NCBI GenBank assembly: GCA_017475045.1 | Contig: JAFVGH010000043.1 | Location: forward strand, 40,823-104,822 | Length of the DNA stretch: 64,000 nucleotides | Reading direction: 5' to 3' | Source: Fibrobacter sp. | Lineage (GTDB): Bacteria > Fibrobacterota > Fibrobacteria > Fibrobacterales > Fibrobacteraceae | In this document: positions 44,201 to 53,281 of the stretch, piece by piece | Numbering within the stretch: position 1 is the stretch's first letter | Layout of the letters: each line of letters opens with the position of its first letter | Translations under genes and position numbers: made by a program | Notes under the pieces: generated by a model | The model's input: only the letters and a program-made list of their open reading frames with translations | Database searches by the model: none | What the model was told of the DNA's origin: nothing

Positions 44201-46641
44201 TTGCCAATATCAACATATTCATCCCTTGATTCAATATCAATATTTTCTACAGAGTCAATCACAATTCTGGCCTGCTTTCGGAATTTGGCCGTTACAGTGC
44301 AGCCGACTGTCGATAGGGGAAGAACCCTTGTATTTGCGTTGTAATGGTCTTCAATTCTACAATTCGCGCTATTCACCCATTGAAGAAATCTGTAACTTTC
44401 GTTGGGCATGGCGCTAATATTCATGTATTCTTCGGCGTGTCCCTGCATTTCTCCTGAAGGGGAGACCGTACCGCCTTCCTCCGCCACTACGTTTACAATC
44501 GTGCGCATACGCAATTTGGCCGCAACAGAACAATCGCCGTTGACTACCACCTTGGCTGCCGTGGGAGAAGTGGGATTCTCGATCTTACAAACACTTTCGG
44601 ATACGGAAGTTTCTTCTAAAGTAGTGCCATCGATAAATACCCATTTGTCAAAATCGTAATTGCTCGCATTTGGATTGATTACCAACTGGTTCGAGGAGCC
44701 CTCGTCAACAAGGGTTTTCTTATAAAAAGCCGTTAAGCTATACGTTGATGTATAAGTACTAAGTGTATATGTCTTGACAAATCTTGCCGTTACGGTGCAG
44801 GCGCCTTTAACCGTCACCTTCGTCGACGAAGAAGTTGGACCTGCAACAGTACAGTTGGTACTTGAAGAGGTCCATTTGTCAAAGCGATAGCCGGATTTGG
44901 GCGTGGCTGTTATTGTGTTGTCGGAGCCGTCATCCACAGTTTTTGTTCCTGCCGATGCGACGCTTCCCCCCGTACCAGCGGATACCGTCACTTGATAAGT
45001 CTTGATAAAGTTTGCCGTTACGTTGCAATCAGCAGAAACCTTTACGATAGTCGACGCATTGGATACGGCACTTACTTTACAAGATGCATTATCAGTAGTC
45101 CACTTATCAAAGCGATAGCCAGATTTTGGCGTGGCGGTAATCGAATTACTGGAACCCTTGTCAACGGTCTTGTAGCCATACGGAGACGTTGTTCCGCCAT
45201 CTGCAGGTTTCGGGCCAATAGCAAAGGTGTTTCTTTGCACGAAGTTTGCCGTTACAGTGCAGCCACCATTGACAGTCACCTTCGTCGACGAAGAGGTTGG
45301 GTCCGCAATAGTGCAACTGGTACTCGAAGAAGTCCATTTATCAAAGCGATAGCCGTATTGATTTATAGAAGCCGAAATGTCTACCTTTGAACCGGCATCC
45401 ACTGTTTTAGACGTGAAGTTTGTTGACCCGCCTGTCCCTGCAGAAAGTTTCAGTTCATAGGTACGTACAAAGGTGGCCTGTATTTTACAATTTTCACGAA
45501 CATGGACATCCGTGGTTGCGGCAGTTTCATCAAGGACATAACATGCGGTGCCGCCCGATACCTTGACCCATTTATTAAAACGGTAGCCACTTTTGGGCGT
45601 TGCCGTAACACTTACTTCGGCCGAACCGCTCACATAAGTTCTTTTCGAGGTCTCCGTTGTTGTCCCGCCAGTCCCGGCGGTAATTGTGAGTTCTGCAAAC
45701 TTGAGAAAAGCGGGCTTGATAGTACAATCGCCATTTACAGTCACATAGGTGGTTGCACTGCGATTATCATCTACGGGGCAATTGGTGGCCTTGCTCCACG
45801 ATGTAAAGACATGGGTTTCATCCGGAATGGCCGTTATTTTTACCCTGGTGCCAACATCAACAGTTTGCGAGCCTGTGGGCGACGTGGTGCCACCAGTGGC
45901 TGTGCCGATGGTCAACACCGCCGTCTTTACGAAAGACCCCTTGATTGTACAAGCCCCTTCTACGACAGCAAATCCGTTTTCAGGGCTGATATCATAAAAA
46001 GTTTGAAGGTGCCTAGAATCAAAGATTTTACAATTTGAACTTCCCGAAGTTATAGTCCACTTGTCAAAGCGGTAACCGGCACTAGGCGTTGCCTTAAGAA
46101 TTTCGTTACATTTGAGATAAGTATCTGAAGATATTGTATAAGAAGTTGGTTCATAGCGATTGGAAATTTTTTCTTCATATACTGAAATGCCTGGGGTACA
46201 ATTGGACTCCGAACTAACGGAACCTCCAGTTCCAGCATTCAACGTAAGGGCAGTAAGCTTCCTATTCGCCTTGATAGCACATTTGCCCTTGATTTTTAAA
46301 GTTGTCGAAGCTTTACTCGCATCCGTAAAAGAACAATTCGAAGCACCGGACACGACTTTCCAGCCGGCAAACGTGTGTGTGTCCTCCGTTATCGCTCTTA
46401 ACGATATACTAGAATTATTCGACTGTAACATAAAAACATATTCATCAGGTTTAGTTCCATTTGTGAAATAATCAGATCTAGTATAACTAGTATTGGAGGT
46501 TATATTAAAATATGCATTGGACGTAGTAATTGATCCACCACAAGACTGCATAATTGCGGCCTCGTATCTATACCCCGACCAAACCATGCTGCTCAGCAAC
46601 AAAAGGATAAAAATGGCTTTTGTAAATATTATTTTTTTCAT
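41242..46641 (-). CDS. Giant surface protein: InlB-like Cys-pair repeats and T9SS-like FlgD-type tail
   Basis: The 1799-residue protein has a signal peptide (residues 1-22), then about ten divergent InlB-type repeats to about residue 800. Typical units read TATPKSGYRFDKW and end GxCTVTANF, each with two Cys about 18 residues apart that could form a disulfide. The middle (about 800-1650) holds Asp-rich Ig-like segments. The last 90 residues match the FlgD-like sorting tail (VFDNIGNVMAQF, then EWDQRTKRGRLAGTGVYIWKI). It is probably exported by a type IX system and kept on the cell surface, perhaps for adhesion. A stem lies just before its start. Confidence 0.8.
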   Translation of the reverse strand: MKKIIFTKAIFILLLLSSMVWSGYRYEAAIMQSCGGSITTSNAYFNITSNTSYTRSDYFTNGTKPDEYVFMLQSNNSSISLRAITEDTHTFAGWKVVSGASNCSFTDASKASTTLKIKGKCAIKANRKLTALTLNAGTGGSVSSESNCTPGISVYEEKISNRYEPTSYTISSDTYLKCNEILKATPSAGYRFDKWTITSGSSNCKIFDSRHLQTFYDISPENGFAVVEGACTIKGSFVKTAVLTIGTATGGTTSPTGSQTVDVGTRVKITAIPDETHVFTSWSKATNCPVDDNRSATTYVTVNGDCTIKPAFLKFAELTITAGTGGTTTETSKRTYVSGSAEVSVTATPKSGYRFNKWVKVSGGTACYVLDETAATTDVHVRENCKIQATFVRTYELKLSAGTGGSTNFTSKTVDAGSKVDISASINQYGYRFDKWTSSSTSCTIADPTSSSTKVTVNGGCTVTANFVQRNTFAIGPKPADGGTTSPYGYKTVDKGSSNSITATPKSGYRFDKWTTDNASCKVSAVSNASTIVKVSADCNVTANFIKTYQVTVSAGTGGSVASAGTKTVDDGSDNTITATPKSGYRFDKWTSSSTNCTVAGPTSSSTKVTVKGACTVTARFVKTYTLSTYTSTYSLTAFYKKTLVDEGSSNQLVINPNASNYDFDKWVFIDGTTLEETSVSESVCKIENPTSPTAAKVVVNGDCSVAAKLRMRTIVNVVAEEGGTVSPSGEMQGHAEEYMNISAMPNESYRFLQWVNSANCRIEDHYNANTRVLPLSTVGCTVTAKFRKQARIVIDSVENIDIESRDEYVDIGKIINVYPYRSAHDWQFSHFEYISGEQNCPVTINSSKVIITVNGDCEMKPVVVPYFELTEDFKNYFHYINGEYSSVWVRFHAATEDSTWYYVEFNSPEDYEGIVTNFGTDAWKGNGIDSCVGTMDGLGCYFKSSGKDNYLTVSSQSYYSWPFSVKYSKVPTDYVDVEYDLAGKIIQRPTIDVGHGMNAQIEAEDLTGYVFKEWKLMEGDCEVDSSTHKNAHVKLSSSRCRYHGVYEADSAANVGIGLISIGYYNSVQCYYVSVADSTKPQTFFAWRPKQISYTRLSDITMTYDGDTLQLYAVGDTIWVPIVNEFLREYEGTDSLPFVVERPSEPFYMGLVACGVLSDGILNGDEHTIAVYTDYAGKTLSWEQSGPELMYHDPDAPDIIKLSDMETGSDSIVRTTEKLKIEVQTQDFSDDIWTYDAYLIDVPATIATTLPVKVSCLFSEDEETLDLTHGGGGVYNLSDLAKSEGKAVKGDSMLTCASDDMIVTEFVDPFYKTITRDTTTFGDVVPLEYVFLEDDLVRDIDSVETTEVSFGFSLNMVSPTYDKVDTIIVALFTDLGDTLWVPAFETEAYSGVFEGHSSFRFVTSKKDLKDDLLDAAMDLNADTNRVVIRMQIRKDKSALDSRDSIVVFYGFIPADSAEIQDQDKDGQADFVRVHFAKSILQEQLKMDTLFWGGAEDIGRGVADRDMEISDEGDWINVALESPFGYGVTGVDSTGRKFVNISRNTSSAVQKVYLSDKVGPVPVRAVKRPGLKKEEDFLNDVDVLPLDTLVVTMSEPVEKAFGKNKKAWSKLFQYSEECGSGKVHPVTLKEEPRLDKSGRVWTMVLPRETDARAGYCLMTNPAASIADEYGNAPGVGGVVIEGEDSQIYLYSIKPYPAISLDTLSAIRTETQMAYRASVSVFDNIGNVMAQFRTEFGKNGELEDDALANPENSTHFGYIEWDQRTKRGRLAGTGVYIWKIKFLFDDGHKETRTVRTGIRRR

Positions 46642-46660
46642 ACGGACCGAAATTTAGGTA

Positions 46661-46705
46661 TTTAGGACAAAGGTTGTCAGGACCAAAAGTTCCTTTGTAC
46701 CTAAA
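46661..46705. promoter_or_regulatory. Inverted repeat in the leader of the giant surface protein gene
   Basis: TTTAGGACAAAGG 46661-46673 pairs with CCTTTGTACCTAAA 46692-46705, with a one-base bulge. It lies 20 bp upstream of ATG 46641 (minus). It may be an operator, an mRNA stem, or a weak terminator for the upstream lipoprotein gene. Confidence 0.35.
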
Positions 46706-46777
46706 AAAGGCCTGCTAAAAGCGAAACTTTATACGGATTTTTTCAAATAAAAACAGATTCGCTAGGAATCCATCTGC

Positions 46778-47581
46778 CTACTTAAAGATGTAGCCCACGC
46801 CGAATTTTGCGGCATAGTGGCGGTAGTCGGGATTCACGAGGGTCATCGCGACGCCCCCGCTTACTTCCCAGTGAGTATGGAACCGATACCCGGCCATAAT
46901 GTAATGCGTGTCTATCGACGGCGTAGTAAGGCCCTCCTCGCCCGTCTCGACGGGCGGGGAGTACGAGCTCACGCTATAGCTCAAGAAAAAGTCCTCGATT
47001 ATGATAGTCGCATACAGGCCCATGAAAAGCATGGCGTGAAAATCGGTATCCGCCCCGCCGATAGATTTCCAGTTGCCACGGTCGGAGCACGGGTAAACAT
47101 CGCACTCTTCGCCGTCCACGGTTATCGTGGTATACTGGTGGAAGGTCCCCATAAACACGCCCGCTTCGAAAAATCTCGTGTTGAAACCAAGTTTCAGGTG
47201 GTGGTAAATTCCGTCATCGTAACCAACACCCAGGCCCCAAATAAAAAAACTCGTTTTCTGGAACCATTCGAACGATGCGTTCAGATCACTGCCGCCCAAT
47301 TCGTAGATTCCTTTCGCGGTGAATTCCCGAGTGGGCTGCATCAGCGAATCGGCGCTGTAGTTCGAATACGACCCGCTCACCACCATGGTTTCCTTCGGGC
47401 TGAAAATGTACGAACCGGAAAGACGGAATGTCGAGGAATGGGGTTCGAGGTACCCGCGTACGCCTTCGACTTCGGGAGCCTCGGCTGCATCGACGTGGAA
47501 ACTGGTAATACGCGTACGCGTACACCCCGTGGCAAGTAGGCACAGGGCAAGACATACGGATATGTACACTATTCGTTTCAT
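46778..47581 (-). CDS. Lipoprotein with beta-barrel-like body
   Basis: From ATG 47581 the protein (about 267 residues) has a lipoprotein signal with lipobox LLATGC near residue 20. The body alternates aromatic and Gly-rich strands and ends in GVGYIFK, as outer-membrane barrels do. I chose ATG 47581 because GGGAGGAG lies 5 nt upstream; the TTG at 47596 is inside that site. It is divergent from nadA. Function is unknown. Confidence 0.7.
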   Translation of the reverse strand: MKRIVYISVCLALCLLATGCTRTRITSFHVDAAEAPEVEGVRGYLEPHSSTFRLSGSYIFSPKETMVVSGSYSNYSADSLMQPTREFTAKGIYELGGSDLNASFEWFQKTSFFIWGLGVGYDDGIYHHLKLGFNTRFFEAGVFMGTFHQYTTITVDGEECDVYPCSDRGNWKSIGGADTDFHAMLFMGLYATIIIEDFFLSYSVSSYSPPVETGEEGLTTPSIDTHYIMAGYRFHTHWEVSGGVAMTLVNPDYRHYAAKFGVGYIFK

Positions 47582-47658
47582 AGCGGCTCCTCCCAATATT
47601 ATATATTTTTTTTATGACATTGGATAGCCTAGGCGCATTTTCTATATTTGGAACTACT

Positions 47659-48675
47659 ATGACCGCGGACGAACTATTCAACAAACTGAACAAGATCCAG
47701 CCGGGTGCCGTACTCTGCCACTACACCCGCGAAAAAGTCGAACAGATGCTCCCGCTGATCAACGAGATCAACGAGCGCAAAAAAGACCAGGATACTGTCA
47801 TCCTCGCGCACAGCTACTGTGCACCGGAAATCGTGCTCGGCGTTGCCGACTACACGGGCGACAGCTACAAGCTGAGCGAAGACGCCACGAAGGTCCCACA
47901 GAAGACTATCCTGTTCTCCGCAGTCCGCTTCATGGGCGAGACGGCCAAGATCCTGAGCCCCGAAAAGGACGTGCTCATCCCGGGCAAACTCACGGGCTGC
48001 AGCCTCGCCGACTCCATTACCGGCAAGGACGTGCAGGCGCTCCGCGAGAAGTACCCGGAACACGCCTTCATCTGCTACATCAACACCACGGCCGACGTGA
48101 AGGCCGCCTGCGACGTGTGCGTCACGAGCGGCAACGTGATGAAGATCGTGGAAGCCTACCCCAACGACAAGATTTGCTTTGTGCCCGACAAGCTCATGGG
48201 CCAGAACATCAAGAACGAGATGGAAAGCCGCGGCGTCAAGAAGGACATCGTGCTCTACAACGGCAGCTGCTACGTGCACGAGACGTACGATGCCGAACTC
48301 ATCCAGTTCTTCCGCAGTCAGAACCCGGGCCTCAAGGTGGTGAGCCACCCCGAGTGCAACCCGTCTGCGGCATTCTACAGCGATTTTGTGGGCAGTACCG
48401 GTCAGATGGTCAAGTACATCGATGGTCTTCCGCCCAAGAGCAAGGTCCTGCTCCTTACGGAATGCGGGCTCAATGCACGCATGCACTACGAGCACCCCGA
48501 CATGGAATTCATCGGGAGCTGCAGCATGTGCAAGTACATGAAGTCTAACTCCCTCGAGAACATCCTCGAGACACTCCGCCACCCCGAACAGGCGAACCGC
48601 GTGGAACTCGACGAAGATACGCGCGTGAAGGCGAAGAAGTGCATCGACGCGATGTTCCACTACGCTAACCTGTAA
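47659..48675 (+). CDS. nadA: Quinolinate synthase NadA
   Basis: The protein of 338 residues makes quinolinate from iminosuccinate and dihydroxyacetone phosphate, the first committed steps of NAD synthesis. It shows the three cluster cysteines (in LTGCSLAD, SGSCYVHE or DVCVTSGN, and GSCSMCKYM), the AHSYCAPEI strand, and HPECNP. I prefer ATG 47659: the earlier ATG at 47614 lies in probable promoter text (CTATATTTG just upstream of 47659). No nadB lies beside it. mnmA follows after 62 bp. Confidence 0.93.
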   Translation: MTADELFNKLNKIQPGAVLCHYTREKVEQMLPLINEINERKKDQDTVILAHSYCAPEIVLGVADYTGDSYKLSEDATKVPQKTILFSAVRFMGETAKILSPEKDVLIPGKLTGCSLADSITGKDVQALREKYPEHAFICYINTTADVKAACDVCVTSGNVMKIVEAYPNDKICFVPDKLMGQNIKNEMESRGVKKDIVLYNGSCYVHETYDAELIQFFRSQNPGLKVVSHPECNPSAAFYSDFVGSTGQMVKYIDGLPPKSKVLLLTECGLNARMHYEHPDMEFIGSCSMCKYMKSNSLENILETLRHPEQANRVELDEDTRVKAKKCIDAMFHYANL

Positions 48676-48737
48676 GGCGCGCGCACCCAGGAACACGCAG
48701 CGACACAGTCCCACCAAGAACGAAAAGGAACACGCAG

Positions 48738-49829
48738 ATGGCAAAGACGGTTGCAGTCGGGCTTTCCGGCGGTGTCGATTCGGCACTCGCGGCTTACCTA
48801 CTAAAACAGCAGGGATATGAAGTCGTCGGCGTTACCATGGCCACATGGGACGGTTCCCTCAACATACCGCACGTGGAAGGCCGCGAGGGCTGCTTTGGCC
48901 CAGGCGAAGACATAAGCATCGCCGAGGCAAAGACGGTAGCCGACCGTCTCGGAATCCCGCATTACGTTGTCCGTGTTTCCGAGGAATACAAGCGCCAGGT
49001 ACTCGACTATTTCCGCGCCGAATACCGTGCGGGCCGCACGCCGAACCCGTGCGTGCGCTGCAACCAGAATATCAAATTCGGCGCGCTCCACATGGCGGCA
49101 CGCCGCATGGGTATTGACTTCGACTACTTTGCCACCGGGCACTATGCCCGCCTCGAATTCAAGAACCCCGACGAGCCCTTCCTCTATGCGGCGCTCGACC
49201 ACAGCAAGGACCAAACGTATTTCCTCTCGCGCCTTACCGCAGAGCAACTCTCGACAGTCATTTTCCCGCTGGGCGGCATGACAAAGGTACAGGTGAAGGA
49301 ACTTGCAAAAGAAATCGGCTGGGACGACTATGCCACCAAAAAAGAAAGCCAGGACTTCTTGGAATGCGGCGACTACTCCGTGCTCTTCGATGAATCCGAC
49401 AACGTCCCGGGCGACTTCGTGGACATGCAGGGCAAGGTGCTCGGCCAGCACAAGGGCATAGTGCACTACACCATCGGGCAGCGCAAGGGATTAAATATCG
49501 GCGGCCAGCCGGAACCGCTATTCGTCGTGTCCATTGACGCCAAGAAGAACCAGGTGGTACTCGGCCCCCGCAGCGCCCTCAGCTGCACCGAAGTCTCGGG
49601 CGTGGAACTCAACCTGATGGTATCCGAAACCTCGCCGCTCCTGAAAGGCGAACTGACGGCGCACATCAGGCTCGGCCACAGGGGTGCCGTCGCGCGGATC
49701 GAATCGCTCGACACTGCCGCCGGTACCATCCGCGTGCGGTTCGACGAACCGCAGTTCGCCTCCGCACCGGGCCAGATTCTGGTGCTCTACGCCGGCGATG
49801 GCATCGTCGCATCGGCAATTATCGCCTAA
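48738..49829 (+). CDS. mnmA: tRNA-specific 2-thiouridylase MnmA
   Basis: The 363-residue enzyme thiolates U34 of Lys, Glu and Gln tRNAs. It has the PP-loop SGGVDSALA at residue 10, the first catalytic Cys in NPCVRCNQNIKFG near residue 98, and ATGHYAR. The usual second-Cys region (SxxICF) reads ESQDFLECGDYS here, with Cys shifted two places, so the exact second cysteine is uncertain. AAAGGAA stands before ATG 48738. It may be co-transcribed with nadA. Confidence 0.93.
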   Translation: MAKTVAVGLSGGVDSALAAYLLKQQGYEVVGVTMATWDGSLNIPHVEGREGCFGPGEDISIAEAKTVADRLGIPHYVVRVSEEYKRQVLDYFRAEYRAGRTPNPCVRCNQNIKFGALHMAARRMGIDFDYFATGHYARLEFKNPDEPFLYAALDHSKDQTYFLSRLTAEQLSTVIFPLGGMTKVQVKELAKEIGWDDYATKKESQDFLECGDYSVLFDESDNVPGDFVDMQGKVLGQHKGIVHYTIGQRKGLNIGGQPEPLFVVSIDAKKNQVVLGPRSALSCTEVSGVELNLMVSETSPLLKGELTAHIRLGHRGAVARIESLDTAAGTIRVRFDEPQFASAPGQILVLYAGDGIVASAIIA

Positions 49830-49943
49830 AAACACGAAGTTTTCTGTTTTTTTTCGTACGTTTCGGTCTATTTCATAATAAATTTTATACAACGGAACTT
49901 TCTATACGGATTTTCCCGTTTATGTGTATGCTAGAGGTTGTTG

Positions 49944-52109
49944 ATGAAATGGACTTCGATTTCTAAGTCGAGACAGATTCTATGGGCCATGGGGCTCATT
50001 CTTGTCGGTATTCTCATCAATATCATCCCTTCGAAAATAGTCCTCTTTTTTGATATCCCTATTTTCGCGGATTCCATCGGAACCATCCTCGCCGCCATGC
50101 TGGGCGGCACGCTCCCTGCCGTAATTGTCGGGTTCTTCTCCAATGCGTTCAATGGCATTTCCGACCTCACCACCCTCTACTACGGTATCATCAGCATCCT
50201 TATCGGCGTCGCCGCTACGCAGTTCCAGCAAAGGGGCTACTTCCGCAGCGCACTCAAGGCGTGCATCACCGTAATCGCGTTCGCCGCCCTGGGCGGCATC
50301 CTCGGCTCCATCCTCACCTACTTCCTGTACGGCTACGATTTCGGCGAGGGCATCTCGGCGCCATTCTCCATCGCCATCCATAACAACCTCGGATTCAGCA
50401 AGTTCTTCGCGCAGCTCACGGCCGACTTCGTCATCGACATCATCGACAAGTCCATCGTCGTCGCCATCGCGATTATCGCACACAGGAAGATTCCTCTCAA
50501 GCTTAAGCACCTCTACAGCCACGTATTCCTGTTCGACCCGAACCTGGCCGAACACATGCGCCAGATCGGCAGCTACCACATCAAGCGTTCGTTGCTCCGC
50601 AAGGTCGTCTTCATCGTCATCATCGCCGAAATCCTCCTGGGTGCGCTTGCCAGCATTACCGGGTTCGTGCTGTACCGCCAGGTATCGATAGGCAAGTTCG
50701 TGGATATCGCGCACGGCCTTACCGAAGCCGCCTCGGTAGCGATAGACGCAGACCGCGTTGACGAGTTCATAGCGGAAGGCGAAAAGGCTCCGGGCTATAC
50801 CGAAATAGAATCGAAACTGTACAAGATAAGGAACGGGTTCCCGCAAGCGCTCTACCTATACGTGTACAAGATTCTCGAAGACGGCTGCCACGTGGTATTC
50901 GACCTCGATGCGACCGACGGCGAGGAGGGCGGAGAGCCGGGCTCAGTTATCGCGTTCGACCCTACATTCGTGCCCTACCTGCCTAAACTGCTCAACGGCG
51001 AACCCATCGAGCCGATCATCTCCGACGACCAGTACGGCTGGCTACTCACCGTGTACAAGCCTCTCAAGAACTCTGTAGGCAAGACGGTCGCCTATGTCGC
51101 CGCCGACATCTCCATGGGCGAAATCCTCATCGACCAGGCGAAGTTCTTCATCAAGCTCCTCTCGATGTTCTTCGGGCTTTCGATTATTATCATGAGTATC
51201 GTGCTCGAATTCGTGCACCGCGGAATCGTGAACCCCGTAAACCGCATGGCATCAGGCGCCATACACTTCGCCTACAACTTGGAACAGAGCCGCGTGAACA
51301 GCGTCCAGGAACTCGATTCCCTCAACATTACCACGGACGACGAAATCGAATACCTGTACAAGGCGCTCATCAAGACCTGCAAGGACTCGGTGGAATTCAT
51401 CGAAAGGCTCGAGAAGGCGGCCGAGCGCATCACCCGCATGCAGGACGAAATTATTATCAACTTCGCAGAGATGGTCGAAGCGCGCGATACCAGTACGGGC
51501 AACCACATCAAGAAAACCGCATTCTACGTGGAGGCCATCGCGAAGGAACTGCAGCGCGAAGGCAAGTTCAGCGAAATCCTCGACGACGCCTACATCGCAA
51601 AGCTCAAGCGCTCGGCGCCTCTCCACGATATCGGCAAGATTGCCGTATCCGACCTTATATTGAACAAGCCGAGCAAACTCACCGACGAAGAATTCGCCAT
51701 CATGAAGAGCCATACCACCGAAGGCTGGCATATTCTCGAAAAGATCGAAGAAAACGCAAGCGATTCCATGGATGACGATTACCTCAAGGAAGCTACCGAG
51801 ATGGCGCACTACCACCATGAAAAGTGGGACGGCACAGGGTACCCCACCGGAATCAAGGGCAACGGGATCCCGCTGTCGGCGCGCATCATGGCCGTGGCCG
51901 ACGTGTTCGACGCGCTCGTGGCCGAACGCATCTACAAGAAGCCCTTCACCTACGAGAAGGCGATGGCCATCATCACCGAGGGCGCAGGCAAGCACTTCGA
52001 CCCTGTGGTAGTCGAGGCCTTCAGCCACATCTCAGAGGAACTCTACGCCCAGCGCACCGTGCTCGACGATATAGTTACGCACAAGCACGATGATGCCGCA
52101 AAGGGCTAA
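49944..52109 (+). CDS. Membrane HD-GYP phosphodiesterase receptor
   Basis: The protein of about 721 residues has six membrane spans in residues 12-180 (integral sensor). Another span near 215 is followed by an outside domain of about 160 residues (Cache-like), a span near 410, a HAMP-like linker, and an HD-GYP domain from about 500. The motifs HDIGKIAVSD, HHEKWDGTGYP and DVFDALVAER are intact, so it should degrade cyclic-di-GMP. ATG 49944 is preferred over the TTG codons 3 and 6 bp upstream. A terminator follows the stop. Confidence 0.88.
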   Translation: MKWTSISKSRQILWAMGLILVGILINIIPSKIVLFFDIPIFADSIGTILAAMLGGTLPAVIVGFFSNAFNGISDLTTLYYGIISILIGVAATQFQQRGYFRSALKACITVIAFAALGGILGSILTYFLYGYDFGEGISAPFSIAIHNNLGFSKFFAQLTADFVIDIIDKSIVVAIAIIAHRKIPLKLKHLYSHVFLFDPNLAEHMRQIGSYHIKRSLLRKVVFIVIIAEILLGALASITGFVLYRQVSIGKFVDIAHGLTEAASVAIDADRVDEFIAEGEKAPGYTEIESKLYKIRNGFPQALYLYVYKILEDGCHVVFDLDATDGEEGGEPGSVIAFDPTFVPYLPKLLNGEPIEPIISDDQYGWLLTVYKPLKNSVGKTVAYVAADISMGEILIDQAKFFIKLLSMFFGLSIIIMSIVLEFVHRGIVNPVNRMASGAIHFAYNLEQSRVNSVQELDSLNITTDDEIEYLYKALIKTCKDSVEFIERLEKAAERITRMQDEIIINFAEMVEARDTSTGNHIKKTAFYVEAIAKELQREGKFSEILDDAYIAKLKRSAPLHDIGKIAVSDLILNKPSKLTDEEFAIMKSHTTEGWHILEKIEENASDSMDDDYLKEATEMAHYHHEKWDGTGYPTGIKGNGIPLSARIMAVADVFDALVAERIYKKPFTYEKAMAIITEGAGKHFDPVVVEAFSHISEELYAQRTVLDDIVTHKHDDAAKG

Positions 52110-52148
52110 ACCGCAACGCCCTGCGATTATCGCCGAATCAAATTAAAA

Positions 52149-52180
52149 CACCGACCGCTCCTGCGGCCGGTGAATTTTTT
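52149..52180 (+). terminator. Intrinsic terminator of the HD-GYP gene
   Basis: CACCGACCGC 52149-52158 and GCGGCCGGTG 52163-52172 form a stem with one mismatch, then AATTTTTT. Confidence 0.8.
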
Positions 52181-52196
52181 CAATCGGAAGTGTCGA

Positions 52197-53096
52197 CTAC
52201 ATCGTGGACTTCACGAACTTGAGGACATCCTTCTTGACCCTCTTGTATTCGTCTTCCCAGATCTTGGCGACCTTGTCGACGAGGGTAAGGTCGTCCATCG
52301 CGTACTTCTTGTCGACCTTCGGCGCAACGCGGCAAATGTTATCTTCGCCGATGTTCGCGCAGGCCTCGAAGTAGTTCGAGTTGCCAGTACGGGCAATCCA
52401 GTCATCCATGATGTATTCGAGCCAGCCCAGAGCGTTCTTTTTCGCGGGGGCCTTGTTCGGGGTAATCATACCGGTGTTGAACGTGAGGATCTTGATGCCG
52501 TCGGCAAAGAGGTCGCGGTACTTCTTCTTGCTTGCGCAGAGATTCTTGAGGCCGGACTGCAGCACCATGATGGGGTCGTTCGCCCACATGCCGCCATCGC
52601 AGAAGACCTTGCCGTCAAGAGTCAGCGTGTCGAAATAGGTCGGCGCGGAGCAACTCGAAAGGATGGCGTAGGCGCGGTCCATCCAGGTGTCGGTGCGGTC
52701 CCACACCTTCTCGACGCTTTCGCCATTCATGTAGGTGGTCGGGATGTAGATAGGCTTGTTGAACTTGTCCATCTTGCCCGGGAAGTTCTCGTACAGGAGC
52801 TTCTTGAGGCCGGAATTGTCGTAGCGGTAGTAGTTCGAACGGGCAATCGGCGGAAGCGTACCGGATTTCTTCTTGAAAATCTTCTCGAGATTCGCCTTGT
52901 ACAGGTCAAAGAGCGTCTGGGCCGTCATGCCCTCACAAAGTCCACTCGCAATGATCGAGCCGGTAGAAGTGCCCGCGAATGCTTCGCTCACATCAGCGAG
53001 ATTTGCACCCAGATCCTTTTCGAGCAGGCTCATGAACTTGAGGGGACCAATACCGAGGGCGCCGCCGCCACAAACGGAAATGACGAGTTTCTTCAC
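52197..53096 (-). CDS. Patatin-like phospholipase
   Basis: The 299-residue protein has the oxyanion loop GGGALG at residue 10, the nucleophile motif GTSTG near residue 43 and the DGG dyad (FCDGGMWAND) near 167. It should hydrolyse acyl esters of lipids. It has no signal peptide, so it is cytoplasmic or delivered another way. The start is GTG 53096, with AAAGGAGG nine nt upstream. It is monocistronic, convergent with the HD-GYP gene. Confidence 0.88.
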   Translation of the reverse strand: MKKLVISVCGGGALGIGPLKFMSLLEKDLGANLADVSEAFAGTSTGSIIASGLCEGMTAQTLFDLYKANLEKIFKKKSGTLPPIARSNYYRYDNSGLKKLLYENFPGKMDKFNKPIYIPTTYMNGESVEKVWDRTDTWMDRAYAILSSCSAPTYFDTLTLDGKVFCDGGMWANDPIMVLQSGLKNLCASKKKYRDLFADGIKILTFNTGMITPNKAPAKKNALGWLEYIMDDWIARTGNSNYFEACANIGEDNICRVAPKVDKKYAMDDLTLVDKVAKIWEDEYKRVKKDVLKFVKSTM

Positions 53097-53232
53097 TAGT
53101 GTTGCCTCCTTTTATTTTATCGGGAACTTTCCCTTGTTTGCAACTCCGTATAAAATAAATACTACGGATAAACGAGGCAATTATTTTTTTGTAAACAAAT
53201 ACAAACTAAAATGTAATATACACCAAACAAAA

Positions 53233-53259
53233 AAGCAGGGAGCGGTCGGCTTCCTGCTT
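53233..53259 (-). terminator. Terminator of the FecR-domain gene
   Basis: Arms AAGCAGGGAGC 53233-53243 and GCTTCCTGCTT 53249-53259 (one G-U pair) are followed on the minus strand by TTTTTTG. Confidence 0.75.
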
Positions 53260-53281
53260 AAAGTTCTTGGCGGCCTAGGGG

